A stretch of 64,000 bases of DNA from Alteromonadaceae bacterium XY-R5 (GTDB lineage Bacteria > Pseudomonadota > Gammaproteobacteria > Enterobacterales > Alteromonadaceae), in contig LXWE01000006.1 of the NCBI GenBank assembly GCA_001660395.1, positions 62,001 through 126,000 on the forward strand. Direction: 5' to 3'. Positions 1 through 8,884 of this stretch are shown piece after piece. The position numbers and the translations under genes were made by a program. Each line of letters starts with the position of its first letter. Position 1 is the first letter of the stretch. The notes beneath the pieces were generated by a model. The model was not told where the DNA came from, did no database searches, and was given only the letters and a program-made list of their open reading frames with translations.

Positions 1-423
1 TATGGCAAACAATATAAATAATAGAGGAAAGGCTAGCTTTAAACTTACCTTGGTACCCCATAAGCACCATAAAAATACGGGCAGCAAAGTAAACGTGGCG
101 GCATGCATAAAAACCTGCACATCGCCAGCCTCGCCGACTGCATAAAGGCAAAGCAATCCAACAATAGGGATGATTGCCCAATAGTTGGGTTCCAACGGCG
201 TATTTGCTAATACATGGCGCTGGCGATATATGAGATAAAAAGCTCCGGGTATTACGAAGAAGCAATGATTGAAAATATCAGAGATATACCAAACTTGTGC
301 CGCGCTGTAGATGCTAGGCCAAAAAAGTAGCAACCATAGCGTAAAAAATATCGCAGTACTGAGATAAAGGGGCTTAAATACGGCGCTTCCTTTCTTTACC
401 TGTTCTTCCTCCTGAAGCAACAT
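1..423 (-). CDS. xrtA: Exosortase A (XrtA), N-terminal part, cut by the window edge
   Basis: Translating the minus strand from an ATG at 423 gives 141 codons without a stop, running off the left edge. The product is very hydrophobic, with several membrane segments. It carries the motif FNHCFFVIPGAFYLIYRQR, which fits the exosortase N-terminal signature (an N-H-G/C-F step followed by a Y-L-I-W/Y-R-R stretch). Exosortases are inner-membrane cysteine proteases/transpeptidases that process proteins with a C-terminal PEP-CTERM tag. The catalytic Cys, Arg and His would lie in the missing part. The ATG sits one base after the stop of the deacetylase gene, so the two are probably co-transcribed and translationally coupled. 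The surrounding XrtA-type polysaccharide genes support the call. The missing C-terminus prevents checking for the EpsI-like extension typical of XrtA. Confidence 0.82.
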   Translation of the reverse strand, partial: MLLQEEEQVKKGSAVFKPLYLSTAIFFTLWLLLFWPSIYSAAQVWYISDIFNHCFFVIPGAFYLIYRQRHVLANTPLEPNYWAIIPIVGLLCLYAVGEAGDVQVFMHAATFTLLPVFLWCLWGTKVSLKLAFPLLFILFAI

Positions 424-424
424 A

Positions 425-1279
425 TTAAGCTATGTCCGACGCTTCAATCCCATAGGCCTCAATCATAGTACCCCAGGAAAAATCTTTGAGAAGTTCAGCT
501 AACTTACCTTCCATACGCGATAGGTTAATATAGTGGCGTACTTTAGATTTTAAGGGGGCTTTAGCAAATTTCGGCTGTTCCGGGTCTATTTCCCAGGGAT
601 GGAAGTAGAAATTGTATGGTTGTTGTTCCTGCGCCATATACTTTTGGATGCGGGACTTAGACAACCAATAAGGTAGTAGACGGAAATAGCCACCACCACC
701 GATACCTTTATTGACATTTCCTTTTCTAAGGGTCGGAATAGGGATCTCAATGATGCCTTCTTCTCGGGTATATTTAAATCTTGGCCAGTCTGGCACCCCG
801 TAAAGGTCGTGATTTACTGGATAGGTACTCGAAGAATAGCGAAATCCAAGCTCAACTAAGACCTGATAGAGCCATTGATTGTTCTCATTTACCGAAAAAC
901 TTGGCGCACGATAACCAATCACAGGTTTGCCGCCAATGTCTTCTAAAATAGATTTGCTTTCCGTCACGTCTTTAGCAAATTCTACAGGAGTCATTGTGGT
1001 AGCCCGACGGTGATTTAAACCATGACTGGCTAACTCGTGACCTTCGTCCAGAATACGTCGAATAAGTGCTGGACAACGCTTCGCAACCCAACCCAAGGTA
1101 AAGAACGTACTTTTAACATCATTTTCGGCAAACAGGTCGAGGAGCTTATGAGTATTTCTATCAACGCGAAGCGCAAACGAATCCCAGTCCGATGGTGTAA
1201 CAACTGACTCAAATGCAGAGACCTGAAAATAATCTTCCACATCGACTGTCATTGCGTTAATTCTGGCGTGCTTATCCAT
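425..1279 (-). CDS. Polysaccharide deacetylase, XrtA-locus type (NodB fold plus DUF3473-like tail)
   Basis: A 284-residue protein of the carbohydrate esterase 4/NodB fold. The N-terminus has TVDVEDYFQ (residues 11-19), with the catalytic and metal-binding Asp region. SHGLNH (85-90) supplies the His-x3-His metal pair, and YRAPSFS (123-129) is the third conserved motif. The C-terminal FYFHPWEIDPEQP stretch is typical of the deacetylases found in XrtA/PEP-CTERM exopolysaccharide loci. There is no signal peptide, so it probably acts on the cytoplasmic or lipid-linked sugar, removing N-acetyl groups; that location is inferred. The ATG has an AAGG ribosome site. The gene lies between the sugar transferase and the exosortase, all on the minus strand with very short gaps, which suggests one operon. 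Confidence 0.88.
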   Translation of the reverse strand: MDKHARINAMTVDVEDYFQVSAFESVVTPSDWDSFALRVDRNTHKLLDLFAENDVKSTFFTLGWVAKRCPALIRRILDEGHELASHGLNHRRATTMTPVEFAKDVTESKSILEDIGGKPVIGYRAPSFSVNENNQWLYQVLVELGFRYSSSTYPVNHDLYGVPDWPRFKYTREEGIIEIPIPTLRKGNVNKGIGGGGYFRLLPYWLSKSRIQKYMAQEQQPYNFYFHPWEIDPEQPKFAKAPLKSKVRHYINLSRMEGKLAELLKDFSWGTMIEAYGIEASDIA

Positions 1280-1301
1280 AATATTGCCTTACTGCTATTG
1301 C

Positions 1302-2714
1302 CTAACGGCCTTTACCAAACAACACGACTTCAACGGTGCGAATAAGTATCAACATATCGAGTAAAAGACTCTGATGTTTTACATAGTAAAGATCGAACTT
1401 TAGCTTTTCCATTGAATCTTCCACACTAGCACCATAGGGGTAATTCAATTGCGCCCATCCTGCAAGTCCGGGCTTTACATTATGACGTTGATTATAATAA
1501 GGAATTTCTCTAATTAACTGTTCAACAAATTCAGGACGCTCAGGACGAGGACCAATAAATGCCATTTCACCGCGAAATACATTTAGTAATTGAGGTAATT
1601 CATCAATACGGTATTTACGAATAAAATGCCCGATACGGGTCACTCGATCATCACTTTTCGACGCCCATTTAGCCCCATCTTTTTCTGCATCAGGACGCAT
1701 ACTTCGAAACTTGATAATATTGAAGAGCTTACCGTTTAAACCAACTCGTTCCTGTTTGTAAAACACAGATGTATTGGTTCTACGTCCATCATCAAAATAA
1801 ATAATAAGCGCGGTCAATGCCATAAACGGCCAGGCAAAAAACAGAACAATTAAGGCTAAGAATGCGTTCAACGCATAATCAACACCATCTCTTAAATAGT
1901 TTTGCGACTGAAATCCATTGGAATAAATCACCCAACTTGGGTAAATCAAATTCACCACAATTTGTCCAGTTTCCCGTTCCATAAAATCTAAGAGGTCAGT
2001 TACTTCAACACCACGTAATCGGCAATCAAATAATACATCGATCGGCAGGGTTCCACGCCGCTGGTCACATGCAATAACGATTTCTTCGATATCATTTTCG
2101 GCAATAAAATTTCTAAAATTCTCATCGATTTTCACATGGATCAATTTTTCATTTCTGATTCCCTCTTCTCTATTATCACCAGGAATAGGAATAAACCCTA
2201 CCAGCTCAAAGCCAACGCGATCGACCTCTCTACGCATACGCTTTTCGATAATAGAAGCACGTTCTCCAGCCCCCACCACAATGATGCGAGTGCGCCCCAG
2301 GCCGAATACACCCAATTTATTGGTAAAGTAACGAAGAATCACCAAAGAAATGATTGCGAGTCCGGATGTGACCGGTAAATAAAATTTGTGTAACGCATGC
2401 CCCGGTAAAATGACATTTGAAAGCAATTCCATAACAAAATAACTCAGCGCAACACTGACAAATATGCGTCGAATTATTCCCCTAAATGTTTCTCTAAGTT
2501 TAATTTCATAGAGTCCGACAGACATTGCTGACAAAATAACGAGAAACGTAAACAAGCAAACATTCAGCACTAATTCACTGTATGTAACATTGTTTTCCGG
2601 GGTAATTGCGTTTACAACACCATTTGCGACGTATCCAATATAAGCAACAAGCGTTGCTTCCAGAATCATCAAAAGGTTTGAGCGTCTGACTTGTTTCTTG
2701 TTAGTGAGGCTCAT
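1302..2714 (-). CDS. Undecaprenyl-phosphate sugar-1-phosphate transferase (XrtA-locus type, polyprenyl glycosylphosphotransferase)
   Basis: A 470-residue integral membrane enzyme that would start the repeat unit by moving a sugar phosphate from a UDP-sugar to undecaprenyl phosphate. Four membrane segments lie at about 13-33, 47-68, 83-103 and 111-130. A cytoplasmic Rossmann-like CoA-binding region follows (RIIVVGAGERA near 143-153), then a further hydrophobic segment at about 281-307. The C-terminal catalytic domain has KFRSM (335-339), RIDELPQL (369-376) and GPRPE (388-392), the bacterial sugar transferase signature. The length and layout match the subfamily found in XrtA/PEP-CTERM exopolysaccharide loci. 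It is first in the minus-strand group, divergent from the export genes. Which sugar it transfers cannot be read from the sequence. Confidence 0.9.
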   Translation of the reverse strand: MSLTNKKQVRRSNLLMILEATLVAYIGYVANGVVNAITPENNVTYSELVLNVCLFTFLVILSAMSVGLYEIKLRETFRGIIRRIFVSVALSYFVMELLSNVILPGHALHKFYLPVTSGLAIISLVILRYFTNKLGVFGLGRTRIIVVGAGERASIIEKRMRREVDRVGFELVGFIPIPGDNREEGIRNEKLIHVKIDENFRNFIAENDIEEIVIACDQRRGTLPIDVLFDCRLRGVEVTDLLDFMERETGQIVVNLIYPSWVIYSNGFQSQNYLRDGVDYALNAFLALIVLFFAWPFMALTALIIYFDDGRRTNTSVFYKQERVGLNGKLFNIIKFRSMRPDAEKDGAKWASKSDDRVTRIGHFIRKYRIDELPQLLNVFRGEMAFIGPRPERPEFVEQLIREIPYYNQRHNVKPGLAGWAQLNYPYGASVEDSMEKLKFDLYYVKHQSLLLDMLILIRTVEVVLFGKGR

Positions 2715-2825
2715 CTAAATTTCCCTACTCCATTATTTAGCCTGCAAAAAACTCCAATCATTTTCACCGCGCATTGACTCGATATCATTCGCGGAGCATT
2801 ATATATCCGCCTTGGTCGTAGAATC

Positions 2826-2855
2826 TTGGAAACGGATCTCACCATACGCTATACA
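2826..2855 (+). promoter_or_regulatory. Candidate sigma-70 promoter of the exopolysaccharide export operon
   Basis: TTGGAA (2826-2831) and TATACA (2850-2855) are separated by 18 bases, upstream of the export lipoprotein gene in the 189-bp divergent gap. Each box matches four of six consensus positions. A TATAAT on the opposite strand (within GGATATATAATGC, about 2798-2810) could serve the divergent sugar transferase gene, but its -35 is poor. No convincing GG-N10-GC sigma-54 element was found in this gap. Confidence 0.35.
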
Positions 2856-2903
2856 TAAAACGGTAGCGTGCGGTAAAAATGATGTTTATGGAAGGTAATT
2901 TAC

Positions 2904-3536
2904 ATGAAGATTTTAAGAATAGCATCGGTAGCGCTGATATTTTTTGCACCAATTTTAATATCAGCATGCTCTTCGAATAAGACTCTCCCGCCTGCAACAA
3001 CTTATCCTTCTTTAACCACCGATATATCAGATTATCAATATCTAATCGGTCCCGGCGACAATCTGCAGATATTTGTTTGGCGAAATCCTGATGTATCAGG
3101 GAGTTTTATTGTTCGTCCAGACGGTAAAATCACCTCATCATTAGTCGAGGACATTCAAGTATCAGGCAAAACACCTGCAACCCTTGCGCGTGAAATTGAA
3201 AAGTCTCTTAGTACTTATATTCGAGATCCTAAAGTTACCGTCAGTGTTACCCGATTTAGTGGTCCATTTAGTGAGCAGGTTCGTGTTATTGGTGAAGCCA
3301 CTGAGCCAAAGGCAGTTAACTACCAAGAGCAAATGACCATGCTTGATTTAATGGTCGCTGTGGGTGGCTTAAAAGAGTTCGCAGATGGTAATGGTGCCAA
3401 GCTGATTCGTGTTATCGATGGTCAACAACAGCAGTTCAATGTCAAGCTCGACGATCTTATCCGTGATGGCGATATCAAGGCAAACATTGATATCCTTCCC
3501 GGAGACATATTAATTATCCCTGAGGCCTGGTACTAA
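2904..3536 (+). CDS. Polysaccharide export lipoprotein (Wza/SLBB family, XrtA locus)
   Basis: A 210-residue outer-membrane polysaccharide export protein. The N-terminal signal peptide ends in the lipobox ISAC with Cys22, so it should be lipidated and sorted to the outer membrane. The polysaccharide-export domain runs from about residue 46 (YLIGPGDNLQIFVWRNPDV) to 120 and includes the typical VRPDGKI step. An SLBB-type beta-grasp domain follows (VRVIGEATEPKAVNY). It is shorter than E. coli Wza (about 379 residues), as is usual for XrtA-type loci. The ATG has a GGAAGG ribosome site. It is the first gene of a plus-strand operon with the chain-length protein, tyrosine kinase and barrel protein, with which it should form the trans-envelope export route. 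Confidence 0.9.
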   Translation: MKILRIASVALIFFAPILISACSSNKTLPPATTYPSLTTDISDYQYLIGPGDNLQIFVWRNPDVSGSFIVRPDGKITSSLVEDIQVSGKTPATLAREIEKSLSTYIRDPKVTVSVTRFSGPFSEQVRVIGEATEPKAVNYQEQMTMLDLMVAVGGLKEFADGNGAKLIRVIDGQQQQFNVKLDDLIRDGDIKANIDILPGDILIIPEAWY

Positions 3537-3576
3537 GCTACCAACTATAAAAATTTAGTGTATTAGGATTAAGCGA

Positions 3577-5148
3577 ATGCAGGAACTCCAGAAAACCATT
3601 GATTTGGTCATAGAGTATATTCGAGGGATATGGATCAAAAAGCGCTACATCATGTTATCCACGTGGTTAATATGTCCTGTAGGCTTTATTTACATCGCTT
3701 CCTTGCCCGACCAATTTGAAGCCGAGACAAGGGTATTTGTCGATACTCGCTCGGCTCTACAACCTCTGCTTGTTGGTTTGGCAATTCAAACCCGGCCGGA
3801 GCAGGAGTTAGCTATCATAACCAGGACCTTCAAAAGTCGTCCGAATTTAGAAAAGCTCGCGCGCGAGACAGACCTTGATATTGAGGCAACTTCTGATAGC
3901 CAGTATGAGGGCTTAATTAACCGTCTACGTAACGGCATTAACTTTGAAAGCAATCGTTCCAATATTTACACGATCTCATTTGCCGATAAGAATCCACAAG
4001 TTGCTTATCGCGTGGTTAGAGAAGCCTTAGACTTGTTTGTTGAAACCACCCTCGGTGAATCACGACAGGACACAGATACAGCATCCAAATTTTTAGACGA
4101 ACAAATTGCTGAATATGAAAGTCGTTTATCAACAGCGGAAACTAAGTTAGCAAACTTTAAACGAGAAAACTTAGACTTACTCCCAGGCTCCACAGGTTCT
4201 CATAGTCGCTTGCAGGGGCTTAAAGAAAATGAACGTCAACTTGGAATTCAAATTAAGGAACTAGAAAGCCAGATTGACGCGTTAAAATCTCGTCTTCAAG
4301 TGTTTGCCCAAAGTCAACAGGGCGATTTGAGTGGACAGGAAGGTATTTCTACACCTTATGACTCTCGTATCGAATCACTTGAAAAGCAACTAGACCAGTT
4401 ACGCCTGCGATATACAGATCTGCATCCCGAAATTATTGAAACAAAAGCACTTTTAGAAAGTTTGAAAGCGAATCGAAGCGAGCAGATCCAAAAATATCTT
4501 GATGAGGCCAAAAATACAGGTAATACCGCTACAAATACACCTTTGTTAAGCGACCTCAATCTAGAGATTAGCCGTCTGGAAGGTCAAAAGGCGTCACTTG
4601 AAGTCCGTAAGGCGGACGCAACCCAACAAATTTCAGAACTTGAGGCAAAAATCGATCAAGTTCCACTTATTGAAGCTCAATTAACCGCACTTAACCGTGA
4701 TTACGGAATTACTAAGTCGAAATACGAACAATTATTAGGGCGTCGTGAAGCAGCATCTATTACCAAAAGCGCAGATATTTCTGCAGACGATGTAAACTTT
4801 AAGATAATTGATCCACCCAAGCTCCCAATGAAACCTAACGGTCCTAAGCGTATACTGATGTATTCAGGGGTACTGGTATTGAGCATTTTTGTTGGTCTGG
4901 GTATCGCTTTTATTGTAAGTCAGTTGAATCCATATTTAGTCAACTCAACCCAGCTAGTGAAATGGACGGATATCCCAATTTTAGGCACAGTACAAAATAT
5001 TCACATTGCTGAAATCAATAAAAAGCGCAGAACAAAACTACTCTTCTTTATCGGTTCTTGTTCTGCTGTATTGTTGATCTACATGGGTTTTATTGGCGCA
5101 GAAATGAAAGGTATTCATATTATTGATCGTCTGCAGGAGTATTTATAA
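3577..5148 (+). CDS. Polysaccharide chain-length determinant (Wzz/GNVR family, XrtA locus)
   Basis: A 523-residue inner-membrane co-polymerase that sets exopolysaccharide chain length and links polymerase, kinase and export lipoprotein. A first membrane segment lies at about 24-43 (MLSTWLICPVGFIYIASLP). A long periplasmic part rich in predicted coiled coil (about 160-400) contains the tyrosine-kinase-associated GNVR-like stretch near LTALNRDYGITKSKYEQLL, followed by a proline-rich PPKLPMKPNGP step. Membrane segments follow at 427-448 and, unusually, 488-507. It lacks a fused kinase domain; the kinase is the next gene. Its TAA stop overlaps the next ATG by one base, so the two are translationally coupled. 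Confidence 0.9.
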   Translation: MQELQKTIDLVIEYIRGIWIKKRYIMLSTWLICPVGFIYIASLPDQFEAETRVFVDTRSALQPLLVGLAIQTRPEQELAIITRTFKSRPNLEKLARETDLDIEATSDSQYEGLINRLRNGINFESNRSNIYTISFADKNPQVAYRVVREALDLFVETTLGESRQDTDTASKFLDEQIAEYESRLSTAETKLANFKRENLDLLPGSTGSHSRLQGLKENERQLGIQIKELESQIDALKSRLQVFAQSQQGDLSGQEGISTPYDSRIESLEKQLDQLRLRYTDLHPEIIETKALLESLKANRSEQIQKYLDEAKNTGNTATNTPLLSDLNLEISRLEGQKASLEVRKADATQQISELEAKIDQVPLIEAQLTALNRDYGITKSKYEQLLGRREAASITKSADISADDVNFKIIDPPKLPMKPNGPKRILMYSGVLVLSIFVGLGIAFIVSQLNPYLVNSTQLVKWTDIPILGTVQNIHIAEINKKRRTKLLFFIGSCSAVLLIYMGFIGAEMKGIHIIDRLQEYL

Positions 5149-6041
5149 TGAGTACGATTGAGCGCGCTTTAGAAAAGCAAAATGCGTCCTCTGCGCAGGC
5201 GGGTAAAGTCGAGACTGAAAATGCATTAACAAATGAATCATCAGCATCATCGAATACCGCAAATATTCCGCCGGTGCCAGAAGCTGTCGCCAGTGACGAT
5301 GGCGTAAAATATGTGAGTATAGATTGGGATGATTTGGATGCAAAAGGCTTTGTTTCGGTCAAAAACAGTCGCAAACTCATTAATGAAGAATACCGCGCCA
5401 TCAAGCGCAAAGTACTAAAAAACGCGTTTGGTCCTCTAGCCAAAACGCTCAACAATGCCAACGTGATAATGGTTACAAGCGCAAAGCCCAGCGAGGGTAA
5501 AACCTTCACTGCTGTGAATCTGGCATTAAGTATCGCCTTAGAGCAGGATAAAACCGTGTTGTTGGTAGACGCAGATGTACTCAAACCCAACGTTATGCCG
5601 ACCCTAGGTTTAGAAAATCAAGAAGGCTTGATGGAATATCTGTTGGGCGAAAAGTCAGACGTATCTGAGGTCATGTTAAAAACCGAACTTGATAAGTTAC
5701 GTATCATCGCAGCAGGAAGGAGTCACCACCTTTCAGCTGAATTACTCGCCAGCGAAAACATGATCAAAACGGTAAATGAATTTTCAAGCAGATACCCAGA
5801 CCGAGTCGTTATCGTCGATACGCCACCATTACTTGGGATTAACGAAACTGCCATTTTAGCTAACCTAGCGGGCCAAGCTGTAATTGTAGTGGAAGAAAGT
5901 GGATCAAAACTGAGGGATATAAAACAGGCTACAGAGCAACTAAACCCAGATATGGCTAAAGGCTTTGTTGTCAATAAATCTATCCATACTCAAAACGATA
6001 AGTACTACGGCTATTACTATAGTGATAAAAAACAAGGATAG
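5148..6041 (+). CDS. XrtA-associated tyrosine autokinase (BY-kinase, CpsD/CapB type)
   Basis: A 297-residue cytoplasmic bacterial tyrosine kinase that controls polysaccharide assembly by cycles of autophosphorylation. It has a variable, Ser/Ala-rich N-terminus (1-50), Walker A SAKPSEGKT (111-119), Walker A' VLLVDADV (137-144) and Walker B VVIVDTPP (220-227). The C-terminal tyrosine cluster (Y286, Y287, Y289-Y291) is the expected autophosphorylation tail. Membrane activation should come from the chain-length protein encoded just upstream, whose stop codon overlaps this start. The EYRAIKRK segment (81-88) matches the oligomer-forming helix of the family. Confidence 0.92.
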   Translation: MSTIERALEKQNASSAQAGKVETENALTNESSASSNTANIPPVPEAVASDDGVKYVSIDWDDLDAKGFVSVKNSRKLINEEYRAIKRKVLKNAFGPLAKTLNNANVIMVTSAKPSEGKTFTAVNLALSIALEQDKTVLLVDADVLKPNVMPTLGLENQEGLMEYLLGEKSDVSEVMLKTELDKLRIIAAGRSHHLSAELLASENMIKTVNEFSSRYPDRVVIVDTPPLLGINETAILANLAGQAVIVVEESGSKLRDIKQATEQLNPDMAKGFVVNKSIHTQNDKYYGYYYSDKKQG

Positions 6042-6044
6042 CTT

Positions 6045-7667
6045 GTGTTACTCCCTTACAAGGCCAGTTACGTGTATCTACAAAGGAAGTTACTGCTGAT
6101 AGGCGGCGTTTTGCTCAGCCATAATTTACATGCCAATGATCTGAAAATAAAATCAGAACTAGAGGGCAAGGTCGAACATGCCGATGTAGATAACAGTGGC
6201 AGTAATACACGTGGTAATATTTATTCTTTAGCTCCAACCGTTAGCGCCTCGCTTACAACGAACCATTCGACAACCAATATAAGCGGCACTTATACTGGCA
6301 TCCAGCGCGATGTCGACAATCAAAGTAGCACCTATAAAGATATTTCACGTTATCAGGCATCCTCAAACATTGAATTAGTTCCAGAACTGTTGGGCTTAAA
6401 TTTCAGTGCTTCTCAAACCTATGGTTCGGTCAATGCTGAGAATATATTGGCAAGTGACATTTATCTAAATGACGAAGACTTAAGTAAAAACACGCGTCAG
6501 TCAGCCTCCCTAAACTTTGCTACAAGCAAGGTTGACATCGTTAACTTTGGCATTGGCATAAACCTGCAACATTCAGAAATTGAGCGTTCATCGCAGACAA
6601 ACAGTGGCAGTAAAACCGATAGCCAAAGCTATGTACTGACGTTAAGTCAGGGTGATGAAATTAAAAATGTCTCCTGGAACTTACAATCAAACATCAGGAA
6701 CATAGAAACCGATAATCTGAATAGCAGACAGTTTGATACCGAAACCTATAACGGCGAAGTAAATTGGTTTTTCACTAAACACATGTATTGGCTTTTAAAC
6801 GGACAGTTTGATAAAACCAATTATGATGGCCAACTAACCTACTATGATATCGATCAAACTTATCACAGTATTGGTAGCGGCTTTGGATGGAAGTTTTCAA
6901 AGCGCACAGACATCAGCGTCTATTTTAGCAAAACTAAAGAAACCGACGATTCCAGAGATCAATTCATAGGAGCAGATCTCAAATGGGCACCTAGTGACAG
7001 AACATCACTAATCGCCTCTTTCGGAAAGCGTTATTTTGGCGATACAAGTAAGCTCGATTTCAGCTATAACACAAAGCACATTAGGGTCGGTCTAAATTAC
7101 TCAGAAGATGTCACGACCAGGACGCAATTACAATCAGATTATGATGTTGCGGGTACTTATGTGTGTCCATATGGTGCCGAATCTCTGCTAGATTGCTTCC
7201 TTCCTGATACATTGGATTATGAACTACAAACTGGCGAGGTTTTCACCTCGCTTTTAGAGGAAGTTCTTAGCCTTACAGATCAGGTTATGTTTACTCAACG
7301 CTGGAATGGCACACTCGCCTACAGCGGACGCAGAACAAACCTTTCGTTAAACTACTCAGATACATCCACTCAATATTCCGACTCTGGTTATACCCAGTTT
7401 TCCAAAACAGCAGGCCTGAACGTAAGTTACAAACTTGGGCAAAATACTTCCGCAAGTTTGGGCAGCACTTACAGCGATGTGAGTTATTCAGAGGAAAGAG
7501 CAGGTTCGACTAGCTGGCGTCACCGTTTTAACCTCCAGCATCAGCTTAATAAACAAACCTCTGTTAATGCTGCGATTAGTCACCTTAATCGTGAAAGTGA
7601 TACAAGCGAACAGTTAGCGCGCAAAGATTTAAGAATATCGCTCAGCCTAGTTTACAGCTTCGAATAA
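6045..7667 (+). CDS. XrtA/PEP-CTERM-locus outer-membrane beta-barrel protein (TIGR03016-like)
   Basis: A 540-residue secreted protein made almost entirely of alternating polar/hydrophobic beta strands and ending in a barrel-type C-terminus (LRISLSLVYSFE, terminal aromatic Phe before Glu). This fits the large outer-membrane proteins of XrtA exopolysaccharide loci, possibly the export pore or a docking barrel. The start is GTG at 6045 with an AAGGA ribosome site, three bases after the kinase stop. An in-frame GTG at 6072 would give a tighter signal peptide (VYLQRKLLLIGGVLLSHNLHA). A Cys pair appears in an internal loop (near residues 370-380). Family assignment rests on context and strand pattern, so the detailed role is inferred. 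Confidence 0.8.
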   Translation: MLLPYKASYVYLQRKLLLIGGVLLSHNLHANDLKIKSELEGKVEHADVDNSGSNTRGNIYSLAPTVSASLTTNHSTTNISGTYTGIQRDVDNQSSTYKDISRYQASSNIELVPELLGLNFSASQTYGSVNAENILASDIYLNDEDLSKNTRQSASLNFATSKVDIVNFGIGINLQHSEIERSSQTNSGSKTDSQSYVLTLSQGDEIKNVSWNLQSNIRNIETDNLNSRQFDTETYNGEVNWFFTKHMYWLLNGQFDKTNYDGQLTYYDIDQTYHSIGSGFGWKFSKRTDISVYFSKTKETDDSRDQFIGADLKWAPSDRTSLIASFGKRYFGDTSKLDFSYNTKHIRVGLNYSEDVTTRTQLQSDYDVAGTYVCPYGAESLLDCFLPDTLDYELQTGEVFTSLLEEVLSLTDQVMFTQRWNGTLAYSGRRTNLSLNYSDTSTQYSDSGYTQFSKTAGLNVSYKLGQNTSASLGSTYSDVSYSEERAGSTSWRHRFNLQHQLNKQTSVNAAISHLNRESDTSEQLARKDLRISLSLVYSFE

Positions 7668-7687
7668 GCCCGAATTAGTCGGGCTTA
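7665..7687. terminator. Convergent hairpin overlapping both stop codons
   Basis: TAAGCCCGA (7665-7673) and TCGGGCTTA (7679-7687) form a perfect 9-bp stem with a 5-base loop. The left arm starts with the stop codon of the barrel gene, and the opposing ATPase gene's stop lies in the loop. There is no T-run after the stem on either strand, so termination would be weak or factor-dependent. It may mainly protect the 3' ends. Confidence 0.45.
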
Positions 7688-8787
7688 TCATCCGTTTTTG
7701 AGCGCATATATTCCTGATACTTGCGCTTCAGCAGTTTATCCACATAACGTGTCAGCTTTATTTTATGGCTGATGGCATCATCCAAAGCAGTCATTAACTC
7801 ATTGAGCATATTTTTATAATACTCAATATCTTTATCTGCTTGGCTTTCACTTTTGGCAATGTCAAAGTCATCGCCCATCACATCATCATCTAACTCTCTA
7901 ACCAGTTTAGTAGGCCTTTCTACCGGAGTCGAAACCATCGAGGTAGGCTCAATGGTTACGTCAGCTTTTTCGGGCAAAAACATTTCATCCGCCACTTCTT
8001 TAACCACGGCTTCGACTGCATTTTCATCGAGAAATTTAAGCTCTTCTAAGAAACCGTAGAGTAAGATCCTGTCTAACAACGTGTTGATTTTACGCGGTAC
8101 GCCATGAGTAAACTGGTAAATACGATCATATGCCTCAGCAGAGAACAACCCCCCCTGTTGCCACCCGGCATGCGCTAAGCGATATTCAATATAGGCTTGA
8201 GTTTCATCATCAGTTAAAGGGGCAAGATGACATGAAGCAACTATTCGCTGCCGAAATTGCTCCATATTTGGCGCGCGTAAAATGGGCTGTAATTCTTCCT
8301 GTCCGAGCAGAAAGCTCTGAAGCAAAGGCTTTCCTTTTGCCTGATAGTTTGACAGCATTCGAAGCTCTTCAATCGTCTCCAATGGCAGGTTTTGGGCCTC
8401 ATCCACCAGCAACAACGCCCGCTTGCCTAAACCGTGCAGACTAAATAAAAACTTCTCCAGCTCTTCGAGAATTTCAGCTTTAGATTTATCCGCTACAGAA
8501 AGATTAAACTTCGATGCAACCATTTTCACCAACTCATCGGGCGAAAGCTTTGGCGTTACGATTTGTGCTGCAACGATATCTTCGGCGATATCATCTAAAA
8601 GACTGTTGGCAATTGTGGTCTTGCCCGTCCCTATGTCTCCAGTAATGACAATGAACCCTTCCGCCTGCGATAAACCATATTGCAAATACGACTTCGCCCT
8701 TTTGTGCCATTTACTGGCATAAAAAAAGCTTGGGTCAGGGGTAAGCTGAAAAGGCTTCGAATTCAATCCATAATAACTTTCGTACAT
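7675..8787 (-). CDS. XrtA-associated AAA+ ATPase (ExeA/GspA-like)
   Basis: A 370-residue AAA+ ATPase of the type annotated beside XrtA exopolysaccharide genes and related to the secretion protein ExeA/GspA. The N-terminal motif YYGLNSKPFQLTPDPSFFY is family-typical. Walker A is GDIGTGKTT (50-58) and Walker B LLLVDEAQNL (125-134). A sensor/arginine region follows (QFRQRIVASCHLAPL), and the C-terminal tail (about 275-370) is acidic and then basic, probably disordered plus helical. It has no signal peptide or clear membrane segment. It faces the export operon tail to tail and belongs to the same locus by family and position. Its exact role in polysaccharide export is not known. Confidence 0.88.
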   Translation of the reverse strand: MYESYYGLNSKPFQLTPDPSFFYASKWHKRAKSYLQYGLSQAEGFIVITGDIGTGKTTIANSLLDDIAEDIVAAQIVTPKLSPDELVKMVASKFNLSVADKSKAEILEELEKFLFSLHGLGKRALLLVDEAQNLPLETIEELRMLSNYQAKGKPLLQSFLLGQEELQPILRAPNMEQFRQRIVASCHLAPLTDDETQAYIEYRLAHAGWQQGGLFSAEAYDRIYQFTHGVPRKINTLLDRILLYGFLEELKFLDENAVEAVVKEVADEMFLPEKADVTIEPTSMVSTPVERPTKLVRELDDDVMGDDFDIAKSESQADKDIEYYKNMLNELMTALDDAISHKIKLTRYVDKLLKRKYQEYMRSKTDDKPD

Positions 8788-8884
8788 AGCGAACGACCAC
8801 TTAATCCAATTAAGACAAACTACGGTCTGCTAGCTTAACGAGGTCAAGGATGTTGCGCAATGAAAAGCAAGGAAAGAACAGGAA

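Noticed and set aside
2715-2903. Sigma-54 promoter for the exopolysaccharide genes, as PrsR might suggest
   Set aside because: No GG-N10-GC element with acceptable flanks was found in this gap on either strand.
5120-5590. A 156-codon minus-strand frame opposite the tyrosine autokinase
   Set aside because: It is a shadow of a gene with complete kinase motifs. Its composition (Ser/Leu/Ala-rich) is typical of antisense frames.
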